NCBI GenBank assembly: GCA_937874515.1
Contig: CALNBV010000179.1
Coordinates: forward strand, 1-21,389
Length of the DNA: 21,389 nt
Direction of reading: 5' to 3'
Origin: an uncultured Paenibacillaceae bacterium
GTDB taxonomy: Bacteria; Bacillota; Bacilli; Aneurinibacillales; Aneurinibacillaceae
Shown: positions 1-7,444 of the stretch, piece by piece
How the letters are laid out: every line of letters begins with the position of its first letter
Numbering within the stretch: the first letter of the stretch is position 1
Position numbers and translations under genes: made by a program
Notes under the pieces: model-generated
What the model was told of the DNA's origin: nothing
What the model saw: only the letters and a program-made list of their open reading frames with translations
Database searches by the model: none

Positions 1-37
1 GGGCTATTTGCCACCTAGACAAAACCAAGTAATTTTA

Positions 38-66
38 TTAGAATAATAATAAATTAGTATTATAAT
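38..66 (+). promoter_or_regulatory. Sigma-A promoter of the leader/small gene
   Basis: A -35 box TTAGAA (38-43) and a perfect -10 box TATAAT (61-66) are 17 bp apart. Initiation would fall near 72-74, at the left edge of the first stem of the following leader RNA, which supports both calls. Confidence 0.7.
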
Positions 67-71
67 ACAAA

Positions 72-157
72 AAATCATTTGTTTCTATCCAGAGAGGTGG
101 AGGGACAGGCCTAATGAAACCTCAGCAACCATTAGCCTTGTGCTAATAAGATGATTT
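72..157 (+). promoter_or_regulatory. S-box (SAM-I-like) riboswitch leader, shortened or degenerate
   Basis: The block from 87 to 130 carries the conserved SAM-I core: ATC-AGAG, GGTGGAGGGAC, GGCC-TGAAACC and GCAACC. A GTGCTAA follows at 140-146. Stem P2 can form between GAGGT (94-98) and ACCTC (119-123). Normal SAM-I aptamers then have a longer P3, a P4 hairpin and a closing GATAAG. Here P3 is replaced by a tiny hairpin ATTAGC/GCTAAT (131-136/142-147) and P4 is absent. A closing stem can form between 72-80 and 149-157 (one G-U pair), and it includes the downstream ATG at 151. No terminator lies between leader and gene. The family match of the core is clear, but function is doubtful given the missing P4. 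Confidence 0.6.
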
Positions 158-492
158 CAAAACAAAAGTGGATTGACGATTATTTAGACTTATATCTTTA
201 TGCAAGGAAAATAAAGGATTTTGAATGGGTACAACAAATTTTAAAGAAACTTCAAAATGCAGACCAACTATACCTTCAAGAGGTCATTCGTAAAGAACGT
301 ATTAAACTCTTGGATCAATTTAAAGGAGTAAACGAACAAATTTTAACCCTTTATACAAAAATACGGGAAGAGAATACAAACAATGCTTACACCGATAATC
401 TTTTCAAACAAATAATAGCGTTGAGAAGGGTTCGAATTCATTTACTCAATAAAATTAACACGCATATAATCAAAAAGCAAAAGAAACATTAG
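151..492 (+). CDS. Small helical protein of unknown function
   Basis: A 113-residue, strongly charged, Lys/Arg-rich protein without signal peptide or membrane segment. It looks almost wholly helical, with hydrophobic residues spaced like a helical bundle or coiled coil, and contains an acidic-aromatic start (WIDDYLDLYLYARK) followed by basic repeats. I do not recognise the family. The only methionine codon is at 151, and no good Shine-Dalgarno stands directly before it. A 10-codon ORF (114-146) inside the leader does have GGAGGG at 99-104 and stops 4 nt before this ATG, so the gene could be read by translational coupling. The start codon also lies in the closing stem of the SAM-box-like leader. 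The gene ends at a strong terminator. Coding status is supported by length, composition and promoter; function is unknown. Confidence 0.7.
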   Translation: MISKQKWIDDYLDLYLYARKIKDFEWVQQILKKLQNADQLYLQEVIRKERIKLLDQFKGVNEQILTLYTKIREENTNNAYTDNLFKQIIALRRVRIHLLNKINTHIIKKQKKH

Positions 493-556
493 CATAATAA
501 AAACACACGGTCAAATACATACCAAAAGGGTGTGCATACCGTGTGTTTTTATTATG
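493..556. terminator. Bidirectional rho-independent terminator
   Basis: Perfect 19-bp inverted repeat (493-511 and 538-556) around a 26-nt loop. The stem has a GC core (CACACGGT/ACCGTGTG) flanked by A-rich and T-rich tracts, so it works on both strands. It separates the convergent small gene (+) and the IclR gene (-). Confidence 0.9.
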
Positions 557-560
557 ATTC

Positions 561-1325
561 TCAGGAACCGTTCCAACCTAACTCTTTTGATAATTCCTGG
601 GACTTCTGTTTTACAATTTGAATGTCTCTTGACCCTTCTTTTGTATCTAATACCCCTATTAGCCCAGCAATCGTAATGGCTGCCACTAAATTTCCACTTT
701 GATCCCATATAGGACAACTTATGGCGGAAACTCCGGGGAGAAACATGCCATCGGTAACCCCATACCCTCGATGGCTGACTTTTTCAATTTCTTCAATCAA
801 CCAATCTAGGCTAGTTGTACTTGATTCAAGTTCTTGTTGAATCAATTTTTCTGTCCGATCTGCGGGTAGAAAGGAGGCAAAGACCAATCCTGTGGCACTA
901 CTGGTTACATTTAATTGGGTACCTACTTTAATTCCCACATGAATGAGACGGTCGCTTGCTTCCCATCGGACAAAAAAGGGACCTTTTTCTCCCCAAATGG
1001 CCAAGGCCACAGAATGATTTAATGTTTCTTTTAACTCCAGTAAATAAGGAACCGCAATCTCTGTCACATTAACTTGTTCCGCTGCCTTTAACCCAAGCAA
1101 ATGCAATTCTGTCCCTAAAGTATATCTAAGATCTTCACCTTTTCTTAAAAAACCTGTCCTCGTAAAACTGGTTAAATAACGATGCAATTTACTTTTAGAC
1201 ATCTCACAAAGGGTTGCAATTTGCGTAATATTCAATGGCCTGCCAGCTTCAGCAATCTTTTTTAATATATCAATCCCTAATTCCAGGGATTGTATGCCGT
1301 TTCCCTCGACTTCTTCTATCGCCAT
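561..1325 (-). CDS. IclR-family transcriptional regulator
   Basis: A 254-residue protein with normal IclR length and order. An N-terminal winged helix-turn-helix (residues about 10-70; recognition region LNITQIATLCEMSKSKLHRYLTSF at 31-54) precedes a C-terminal effector-binding domain (about 85-250) with the usual GYGVTDGMFLPGVSAISCPIWD block and a cysteine in the pocket region. The ATG at 1325 has AAGGTGAG five bases upstream. It is transcribed toward the plus-strand small gene and ends at the shared terminator. It sits directly downstream of a flavin monooxygenase and a broken permease, whose upstream regions share a 15-bp palindromic core; IclR proteins commonly control neighbouring catabolic genes in response to an aromatic or short-chain acid. 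Effector unknown. Confidence 0.92.
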   Translation of the reverse strand: MAIEEVEGNGIQSLELGIDILKKIAEAGRPLNITQIATLCEMSKSKLHRYLTSFTRTGFLRKGEDLRYTLGTELHLLGLKAAEQVNVTEIAVPYLLELKETLNHSVALAIWGEKGPFFVRWEASDRLIHVGIKVGTQLNVTSSATGLVFASFLPADRTEKLIQQELESSTTSLDWLIEEIEKVSHRGYGVTDGMFLPGVSAISCPIWDQSGNLVAAITIAGLIGVLDTKEGSRDIQIVKQKSQELSKELGWNGS

Positions 1326-1374
1326 GCCATCTCACCTTCTATCTCCTACATTATCCACTGTATCGTATTTTTGA

Positions 1375-1404
1375 ATTTTACCATTATTTTTCTATTTGAT
1401 ACAA
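1375..1404 (-). promoter_or_regulatory. Probable sigma-A promoter of the IclR gene
   Basis: On the minus strand, TTGTAT (1404-1399) and TAAAAT (1380-1375) are separated by 18 bp. An inverted pair TGTATC (1359-1364) / GATACA (1398-1403) brackets the promoter and might serve autoregulation, but this is weak. Confidence 0.5.
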
Positions 1405-1434
1405 CGGTTAGAAGGGATAAAAGTGTTTTAACAA

Positions 1435-2508
1435 TTAGGCATTAAGGGCATTTTCCCTTTTGAAGTGAGGCATAACATATTTTGCAAAACGTTCCATAGC
1501 AGACAGGGTTTCTCGGTGGGACAATCCGCCAAAGTCGAAATACAAAATGACTTCATCAAGGCCAGTGGCTTCCACTCTTTTCAGAGCTTCAGTCACATAC
1601 TCTGCATCACCCACAATAATACTTTGCTCGCTTAAGTCATTGGTTTTCAAGTTTTTCAACCGTTCCACAATCTCAACAAAGTAGCTGATATGTGGCGGAG
1701 CTTTTTTCGGATCCCCTGGGAATGCAGGAACGAGACCGCTAAAGTAGCGTAACATTCTTTCCTTGGTTCTTTCTGTTTCCTCAGGGCTTTCTGTTACATT
1801 GATAAAGTAAGAGCAAGCAGCTTTTTTATTTTTAAATCCAGCTTTATGGGATAAACGATTAAAGTTATCTACTGCATTTCCCAGGCTGCCAAAGACCATG
1901 CTGGCTGCAAAAGGAGCAAAAATAACGTGTTCACCCATGGCAGCAGCTTTTTCTATGGTTGGCTCACTAAAGGCAGCAACATAAATAGGAGGATGAGGGT
2001 CTTGCACAGGCCGTGGAGTTAAAGATACTTCAGGGAAGGTGTAGAATTCACCATTATAAGAAAAGAATTCCTCTGTCCATGCTTTTTTCATAATGTCGAG
2101 TCCTTCAAAAAATAAATCCCTACTTTTATTAAAATCTATGCCATATACATCGTATTCCCTTTTGTCATACCCCCGGCCAGCTGAGAAAATAGCCCGGCCA
2201 TTACTTAATAAATCAAGCAGGGCATATTCTTCTGCTAAACGAATGGGGTGATTAAGAGGCAATACAACGGTAGCTGGCGCCAATTTAATTTTTTTCGTTT
2301 TTGCAGCAACACTGGTTAATAACATGGCTGGTGAAGGAAGAACCCCGAGGACGCTGAAATGATGTTCAGGTACCCATACAGAATCGAATCCTAAATCCTC
2401 CGCATATACACATTGTTCCTCTAGATCCAAAACCATTTGATTGGGATTCTTTCGATTTGGTGCATACTCAATAGGATTATCCGTTAAAGTAAAATAACCG
2501 ATTTTCAT
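1435..2508 (-). CDS. Luciferase-like (LLM-class) flavin-dependent monooxygenase
   Basis: A 357-residue protein of the bacterial-luciferase TIM-barrel family. Seen: the N-terminal barrel strand MKIGYF, the AEDLGFDSVWVPEHHF block (about residues 36-51), the KIKLAPATVVLPLNHPIRLAEEYALLDLLSNGRAIFSAGRGYD block (about 73-115), and the PPIYVAAFSEPTIEKAAAMGEHVIF segment that ends the insertion. These are typical of FMN-using LLM oxidoreductases that need a separate flavin reductase, none of which is visible here. A GGGGGGAAG ribosome site precedes the ATG. A palindromic IclR-operator candidate lies 26-52 bp upstream. The gene follows a damaged aromatic-acid permease, so an oxidative step on an aromatic, ketone or related organic substrate is a reasonable guess; the substrate cannot be deduced. 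Confidence 0.88.
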   Translation of the reverse strand: MKIGYFTLTDNPIEYAPNRKNPNQMVLDLEEQCVYAEDLGFDSVWVPEHHFSVLGVLPSPAMLLTSVAAKTKKIKLAPATVVLPLNHPIRLAEEYALLDLLSNGRAIFSAGRGYDKREYDVYGIDFNKSRDLFFEGLDIMKKAWTEEFFSYNGEFYTFPEVSLTPRPVQDPHPPIYVAAFSEPTIEKAAAMGEHVIFAPFAASMVFGSLGNAVDNFNRLSHKAGFKNKKAACSYFINVTESPEETERTKERMLRYFSGLVPAFPGDPKKAPPHISYFVEIVERLKNLKTNDLSEQSIIVGDAEYVTEALKRVEATGLDEVILYFDFGGLSHRETLSAMERFAKYVMPHFKRENALNA

Positions 2509-2533
2509 TTTCTTCCCCCCAGTTTTTTGTTCA

Positions 2534-2560
2534 CTATTAGTAAATGATATTTATTATTTG
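2534..2560. promoter_or_regulatory. Candidate IclR operator upstream of the monooxygenase
   Basis: Core GTAAATGATATTTAT (2540-2554) has half-sites GTAAAT and ATTTAT three bases apart. Flanks CTATTA and TATTTG resemble those of the perfect palindrome upstream of the permease (4027-4053). A TATAAT-like -10 box (2567-2572, minus strand) lies just upstream, which would fit repression by binding downstream of the promoter. The pairing with IclR is inferred from proximity. Confidence 0.45.
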
Positions 2561-2629
2561 TTTACAATTATAACTATACACTGACTTTATCTCTTTTGTA
2601 AATACTGATTATTCAAAAAATTTTTCTTG

Positions 2630-3996
2630 TTAGTCTGTTGTTACCCATGCATCTATTTCTTGATGAATTTGTTCTTTTTGCATCATCCCTTTATGTAATG
2701 GGGTTTGTTTCTCCCGGACAAACCAAATGGTAATTGCAGCAATGATTCCGGGAATAGCAAAAGCTAAAAAGTTGACTTGCAATGGCATATTTAAGGTGAG
2801 TAACACCCCACCCATCATCGGGCCAATAATAGCTCCTAACCGGCCTACCCCAAGAGACCAACCAATTCCTGTTGAACGCATTTCCGTGGGATAGTATTGA
2901 GAAACATACGCATTGGCAATAATCTGGGTGCCGATAGTTGCTCCCCCTGCAATAGCAACCAATAAATAGAGAACGAATAAATTCCCCTTAAAACCTAACA
3001 AAGTTAAAGACACCCCTGCCAGGATGTAGAAAAAGATCAAGACTTTTTTTCCGCTCCAACGGTCTGCTGCCCATCCTCCAAAGACCGCACCAAAAATTGC
3101 TCCGAGATTTAAAACTAATAGGAACATTAAACTTGAACCCATGGGATATCCAGCCTGGTTCATCAGCTTAGGCAACCAGGTATTCAACCCATCAATCATC
3201 AATAAACACATAAAAAAAGAAATCCAGAACATCAAAGTACTTAAGATTCTTCCCTTTTCAAATAGCTTCATGACAGGAATGCCCACTTTCTTAGGCATCC
3301 CACTAACATAGATATCATTTTCTGCTGGAATATAATTAACATCAATTTTATTTAACAGGCGTCCAATCTCCTTGGGCTCATTTCTAGCCACTAAATATTC
3401 AGGAGATTCTGGCAAATACTTATACATAAAGGGTAAAGTAAGCAACGGGAAGGCTCCTACTAAAAAGACAGATTCCCATCCCAGAGACGCAATCATAAGA
3501 ATTCCCAGTCCTGCAGCAAGCACACCCCCTAAGGAGTAACCACTAAACATAATGGAAACCAATGTGCTTTTCGATGTCTTGGGGAATATTCCGTCATAAG
3601 AGCAACGGCATTGGGCATGACTCCGCCTAAACCTAGTCCAGCCAATAAGCGATAGATCCCAAAATCTACAGGTCCTGTGGCCAGGGCAACCAAAGCAGTA
3701 AACAAACTAAAGATCCCAACACATAACATAATCACATTTTTTCTTCCCAACTTGTCCGCCAATGGGCCAAAAATCATCGCCCCTACCATCATCCCAAACA
3801 AGGCATAACTGCCAAGAGATCCTGCTTCAATAGGGGTTAAGGACCATTCCTTCATTAATACAGGTACAACAGAACCATAGACCACTAAATCAAAGCCATC
3901 AAAAACAATTATAAACGCACACCAGAATAACACCATGAAGTGAAAGCGGTTAAATTTTGCCCGGTCAATCATTTGACTTACATTAATAGATCGCAT
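2630..3996 (-). pseudogene. AAHS-type MFS permease split by a one-base frameshift
   Basis: Two overlapping frames (3529-3996 and 2630-3562) together make one major-facilitator permease of about 455 residues, the normal size for the aromatic acid:H+ symporter family. The first part holds transmembrane segments 1-4, with FDGFDLVVYGSVVP in TM1 and the MFS loop signature GPLADKLGRKNV between TM2 and TM3. The second part holds the remaining membrane segments and the GGWAADRWSGKKV repeat of that signature. The frame breaks in an A4 run on the coding strand (3568-3571): one extra A restores SPRHRKSTLVSIMFSGYS, which joins both halves. As it stands the first frame ends after 12 unrelated residues. 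A sequencing error, a true mutation or -1 slippage on A-AAA-G are all possible. Expected substrate is an aromatic or similar organic acid; the IclR gene and monooxygenase downstream suggest a shared job. Confidence 0.85.
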
Positions 3997-4026
3997 TTAT
4001 TATCCCCCTGCCCTTTTGATAATTCA

Positions 4027-4066
4027 CAATAGGTAAATATTATTTACTTATTGTTTCTACAGTTAA
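4027..4066 (-). promoter_or_regulatory. Permease promoter with overlapping palindromic operator
   Basis: A 27-bp palindrome (4027-4053) has the core GTAAATATTATTTAC (4033-4047) and outer arms CAATA/TATTG; only the symmetric pair at 4032/4048 fails to match. A minus-strand -35 TTAACT (4066-4061) and -10 TAATAT (4042-4037), 18 bp apart, place the operator across the -10 box. The same core appears at 2540-2554. The most likely ligand is the neighbouring IclR protein. Confidence 0.55.
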
Positions 4067-4117
4067 TATATTAAATAGGGATAACTTTGTAAATCTATTT
4101 ATTACATTAAACATACA

Positions 4118-4155
4118 AAAGCCGGTATTTCTTTTATTAAGAAAATACCAGCTTT
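4118..4155 (-). terminator. Terminator of the carboxylase/ligase/thiolase operon
   Basis: Inverted repeat AAAGCCGGTATTTC / GAAAATACCAGCTTT with one wobble pair around a short A/T loop. In the minus orientation it reads as a GC-containing stem followed by CTTTTG. It follows the last small ORF of the operon and precedes the permease promoter region. Confidence 0.75.
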
Positions 4156-4160
4156 CTATT

Positions 4161-4200
4161 ACCCTTTTATTTACCCTTTATTTACCCTTTATTTACCTTT
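4161..4200. repeat. Short tandem repeat ACCCTTTATTT, three and a half copies
   Basis: Units of 11-12 bp: 4161-4172 (with one extra T), 4173-4183, 4184-4194 and a partial copy 4195-4200. The array overlaps the stop codon of the 21-codon ORF, and on the minus strand each unit supplies a TAA. It probably arose by slippage. Confidence 0.8.
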
Positions 4201-4254
4201 CAGATACTTTTCCATAATAACTGCAATGCTAGCCATTGGAAAACTATTTCCCAT
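4189..4254 (-). CDS. Possible 21-residue peptide at the operon end
   Basis: The frame reads MGNSFPMASIAVIMEKYLKGK and stops within the tandem repeat. It starts 14 bp after the DUF35 stop codon, with a textbook GGAGG eight bases before its ATG, which argues that ribosomes start here. No family is recognisable. It is either a genuine small protein with a short amphipathic helix or the 5' stump of a former ninth operon gene whose remainder was lost, the tandem repeat being a scar. Only the ribosome site and the position support it. Confidence 0.4.
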   Translation of the reverse strand: MGNSFPMASIAVIMEKYLKGK

Positions 4255-4268
4255 TTCTTTCCCCTCCT

Positions 4269-4601
4269 CTAATCCACTCTCTTAAATACGGGAACCTGAT
4301 CCTTGTATTCTGTTAGTTCTACCTCCATATCTATTTGGAGAGGATGAAGATTGTCCCCGTTCATTCTCCCTAAAACCCGTACACCTCCATCTAGATCAAT
4401 GACAGCCAATGAATAAGGTGTGTCAGCCTCCCATTTTTTTTCGCTCACATAAACAACTGTGTAGGAAAATATCTTCCCTTTCCCTTCTACTTCCATAGGA
4501 ATAAAACTATTTTCACTTCGGCACTGGGGGCAATAAGCTGACGCTAATAAGTAGTTTTTCTCACAGATTACACAATGATGGACCTTTATTTTAAGGGACA
4601 T
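4269..4601 (-). CDS. DUF35 zinc-ribbon/OB-fold partner of the thiolase
   Basis: A 110-residue protein with an N-terminal rubredoxin-like zinc ribbon (C10, C13, C24, C27) and a C-terminal OB-fold (GKGKIFSYTVVYV... to ...VPVFKRVD), the standard DUF35 layout. In archaea and many bacteria such proteins form complexes with SCP-x/HMG-CoA-synthase-type thiolases, bind the CoA ester and channel intermediates. Here it follows the thiolase gene by 5 bp, and its GGAGG ribosome site is formed by the last two thiolase codons (CGG AGG) and followed by the thiolase stop, so the two are translationally coupled. This supports a thiolase-DUF35 complex acting on the 3-oxoacyl-CoA made by the operon. Confidence 0.9.
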   Translation of the reverse strand: MSLKIKVHHCVICEKNYLLASAYCPQCRSENSFIPMEVEGKGKIFSYTVVYVSEKKWEADTPYSLAVIDLDGGVRVLGRMNGDNLHPLQIDMEVELTEYKDQVPVFKRVD

Positions 4602-4606
4602 TTTTC

Positions 4607-5767
4607 TTACCTCCGTTTATAAATATGAACCGTACAGGTTCCTCCCGATCCTCCCAAATTTTGCGTTAATCCGATGGATGATTCCTTTACCTGACGTTGG
4701 CCTGCCTGGCCCCGAAGTTGATAAACTACTTCAACCCCCTGGCCGACCCCCGTTGATCCGATGGGATGCCCCTTTGCCTTAAGCCCTCCGCTAGGATTAA
4801 TTGGAATATCTCCTCTAAGGGAAGTTCGCCCTTCTAAAGCCGCTATTCCCCCCTCGCCAGGTTTAAAAAATCCTAAATCTTCTGTAGCGATAATTTCAGC
4901 CATGGTGAAGCAGTCATGTACCTCTGCAAAATTAATATCCATCGGTTGGACATTAGCCATTTCATAAGCCTCCTGGGAAGCTTGTCGGCTAGCGGAAAAT
5001 GAAGTTAATTCTTCATTCATAAACAATTCAAAAGGGCCTGAGGCTTGTCCTGAACCAATGATATCTACTACATTCGTCTGATATTCTTTAGCAAGGTCTG
5101 GTGCACAAAGCACCATGGCAGATGCACCATCAGAAATGAGAGAACAGTCATAGCGGTTTAACGGATCGGCAACCATGCTTGTACATCCACAAACATCTTC
5201 TATGGTAATATTTTTATGTAGATGGGCATGTGGATTAAGAAGGGCATGGGCATGATTTTTCACAGCGACAGATGCTATTTGTTCTCTTGTTGTTCCATAT
5301 CGATACATATGGCGTTGGGCAATTAGCCCAAAAACGGAGGGAAAGGTCATTCCTATATTGGCCTCCCATTCCCGGTTGCTAGCCTGTGCAAGAATCTCCG
5401 TCACTCTTGCCGTTGGTTGGGATGTCATTTTCTCCGCCCCAACTACTAGAACCCGCTTGTACATTCCGCTTTGGATAGCTAGAATCCCCTGACGGAGGGC
5501 CAAACTTCCAGAAGCGCAGGCTCCCTCCAATCTGGAAGAAGGAACTCCTTTTAACCCAATCACTGATGCTGCATAGGCAGCTAAATGGTTTTGGTCAATG
5601 AAGGAGTCTCCTGCATAATTGCCCAGGTAAAAGGCATCAATATCATCCGGACCTAATCCAGCATCGTCAAGGGCCTGTTTTGCCGCTTCAATTACGAGCT
5701 CGGCAAATGTTGATTGAAGCGCCCCATAATGGGTTGTTCCTACACCGATTACAGAAGCTAAAGCCAT
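4607..5767 (-). CDS. SCP-x-type thiolase (acetyl-CoA acyltransferase family)
   Basis: A 386-residue thiolase of the sterol-carrier-protein-x/lipid-transfer subgroup. Seen: nucleophile Cys84 in EGACASGSLAL, the HDCF block (H284-C286) typical of this subgroup, the NPSGGLKAKGHPIGSTG block with His334, and a second cysteine, Cys378, in GGSGGTCTVHI. It should cleave a 3-oxoacyl-CoA with CoA to give acetyl-CoA and the shortened acyl-CoA, which is the expected last step after ketone carboxylation and CoA activation. The ATG has AGGAGGAG five to six bases upstream, and the gene lies 12 bp after the ligase. Its DUF35 partner follows. If the substrate were benzoylacetyl-CoA the products would be benzoyl-CoA and acetyl-CoA; with acetoacetyl-CoA, two acetyl-CoA. 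Confidence 0.92.
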   Translation of the reverse strand: MALASVIGVGTTHYGALQSTFAELVIEAAKQALDDAGLGPDDIDAFYLGNYAGDSFIDQNHLAAYAASVIGLKGVPSSRLEGACASGSLALRQGILAIQSGMYKRVLVVGAEKMTSQPTARVTEILAQASNREWEANIGMTFPSVFGLIAQRHMYRYGTTREQIASVAVKNHAHALLNPHAHLHKNITIEDVCGCTSMVADPLNRYDCSLISDGASAMVLCAPDLAKEYQTNVVDIIGSGQASGPFELFMNEELTSFSASRQASQEAYEMANVQPMDINFAEVHDCFTMAEIIATEDLGFFKPGEGGIAALEGRTSLRGDIPINPSGGLKAKGHPIGSTGVGQGVEVVYQLRGQAGQRQVKESSIGLTQNLGGSGGTCTVHIYKRR

Positions 5768-5779
5768 ATTCTCTCCTCC

Positions 5780-7351
5780 TTAGTTAATATTCCGCTGGGC
5801 ATTTCCCCAAAAGGGTTTTCTTAATTTCTTCTTATCAATTTTTCCATAAGCCGTCAGAGGAAGTGAGTCCATAAACATGATTTCTTTTGGGCGCTTATAT
5901 TTGGATAGATGGTGATTGCACAAATCGATAATACTTTCCACTGTGGGAGGATTACTACCTTTAGGCACGATGACAGCCGTAACCGATTCGCCCCAATCAG
6001 GATGAGGAATTCCGATTACTGCCACCTGACTCACTCCCGGGTGTTTCTGAATGACATTTTCTACTTCAGATGTATAAACATTTAATCCTCCACTAATAAT
6101 CATATCTTTCTTTCTGTCTAATAAATAAACGTAACCTTCCTCGTCCATCACGCCTAAATCCCCCGTGTAAAGCCATCCATTTTTCAATGTTTCCACTGTC
6201 TTTTCCGGTGCTTGATGATAGCCAACCATATTATAGGGAGTGAAGGCGATAATTTCCCCTTCAACCCCCCGGGGAACTTCTCGTCCGTTTTCATCCACAA
6301 TTTTCACCTGGGACATTAATACCGCCTGGCCACAGCTACTTAAGCACTTTTCTTTAGAGGGGTCTAGAGAATGATCCGATTTTTTTAATCGTGTTATAAA
6401 ATTAGGAGCTTCTGATTGTCCAAAAAGCTGCGTGAATACAGGGCCAAAAATCTCTAATCCTTGTTTCAATCGTTCTACAGTAATAGGCGCCGCCCCATAA
6501 AGAATGGTCCGAAGAGAAGAAAAATTCATCTTGTTTCCCTTCATCTGATCCATCACTCGATAAATCATTGTCGGTACCATAAAAGTTAAGGTGATTTGAT
6601 TTTCCTCAAGATGTTTCAATACAACCTGGGGATCGAATTTTTGTTCAATAAAATGTGTGGCACCTTTGGCTAACCCTGCCTGCAGGACGAAGCCAGCACT
6701 ATGAGGTAAGGGGGTAGAAAGAAGGATTCTCTCATCATCTTGTAAACAAAGTTCAAGAATATGGGAAAAAAGATTGATTGCCATGTTCTCTTGTGTGTGC
6801 ATAACCCCTTTGGGTAACCCAGTCGTTCCTCCTGTATACATAATTACCGCTAAATCCTGAGGACTAACGTTCACATGGATATCATCCTCTGATTCATCTT
6901 CTTGAAAACCATTCCAGGGTATAAATCCTTCCGGACATTGATCCTGTTCAGACACCCCAACAATTGTCTTCAATTCTGGCAATTCATCTTTTATTTTTTG
7001 AATAACTTCAAAAAAAGGACGTCCTACAATCAATACCTGTACATTGGAATCTTTAAGAATATGGGAAATTTCCTTTTCTCCCAGCATGTCATTTAGAGGT
7101 ACCTTCGTCGCTCCAGCTTGAATAATCCCCATGTCACTCATGACATACTCGATACAATTAGACATAAGCAAAGCCACTCTTGTATTGGCTTTTACCCCCC
7201 GCTTGATTAACCCATGAGCAATGCGATTTGCAGATTTCAGCAATTCACCGTACTTGAAAGTATATTCACCAAAAACAAGTGCATTGTTTTCTCGGTTTTG
7301 AAAAAATACTTTACGGAAAAAATCCTTTAATTGTAGAGATGGGCAAAACAA
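5780..7351 (-). CDS. AMP-forming acyl-CoA synthetase (probable 3-oxo acid:CoA ligase)
   Basis: A 523-residue member of the ANL adenylating superfamily with the complete motif set: P-loop YTGGTTGLPKG (172-182), LYGAAPI, the QLFGQSEAP adenine motif, YTGDLG, the hinge region DRKKDMIISGGLNV and the C-terminal catalytic lysine K504 in AYGKIDKK. It starts with TTG (7351-7349), six bases after AGGAGGGG; no ATG fits as well. In the acetophenone pathway a ligase beside the carboxylase genes activates benzoylacetate. Here the ligase stands between the carboxylase and thiolase genes, so it most likely activates the carboxylation product with ATP and CoA. Side-chain specificity is not visible in the sequence. 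Confidence 0.9.
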   Translation of the reverse strand: MFCPSLQLKDFFRKVFFQNRENNALVFGEYTFKYGELLKSANRIAHGLIKRGVKANTRVALLMSNCIEYVMSDMGIIQAGATKVPLNDMLGEKEISHILKDSNVQVLIVGRPFFEVIQKIKDELPELKTIVGVSEQDQCPEGFIPWNGFQEDESEDDIHVNVSPQDLAVIMYTGGTTGLPKGVMHTQENMAINLFSHILELCLQDDERILLSTPLPHSAGFVLQAGLAKGATHFIEQKFDPQVVLKHLEENQITLTFMVPTMIYRVMDQMKGNKMNFSSLRTILYGAAPITVERLKQGLEIFGPVFTQLFGQSEAPNFITRLKKSDHSLDPSKEKCLSSCGQAVLMSQVKIVDENGREVPRGVEGEIIAFTPYNMVGYHQAPEKTVETLKNGWLYTGDLGVMDEEGYVYLLDRKKDMIISGGLNVYTSEVENVIQKHPGVSQVAVIGIPHPDWGESVTAVIVPKGSNPPTVESIIDLCNHHLSKYKRPKEIMFMDSLPLTAYGKIDKKKLRKPFWGNAQRNIN

Positions 7352-7374
7352 ATTCAGCCCCTCCTATTTAGATA

Positions 7375-7441
7375 ATCACCCCGTGACCGTTCAAGATCAC
7401 GAGGCTTGTCTTAAAGCGACACTGTTTTGGGTTTGGGTGAT
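7375..7441 (-). promoter_or_regulatory. Structured intercistronic RNA between apcE and the ligase
   Basis: In the minus-strand transcript ATCACCC (7441-7435) can pair with GGGTGAT (7381-7375), seven perfect pairs. They enclose a possible TGTC/GACA hairpin and a CGTGA/TCACG hairpin, giving a three-way-junction shape. The element begins 3 nt after the apcE stop codon and ends about 10 nt before the ligase ribosome site. It could tune ligase translation or protect or process the mRNA. The fold is manual and unsupported by comparison. Confidence 0.4.
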
Positions 7442-7444
7442 AGA

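Noticed and set aside
3529..3562. Two separate overlapping membrane protein genes
   Set aside because: The protein pieces join into one uninterrupted MFS permease when one base is added, and the second frame lacks its own ribosome site.
4161..4200. CRISPR-like repeat array
   Set aside because: Units are 11-12 bp with no spacers; a simple slippage repeat.
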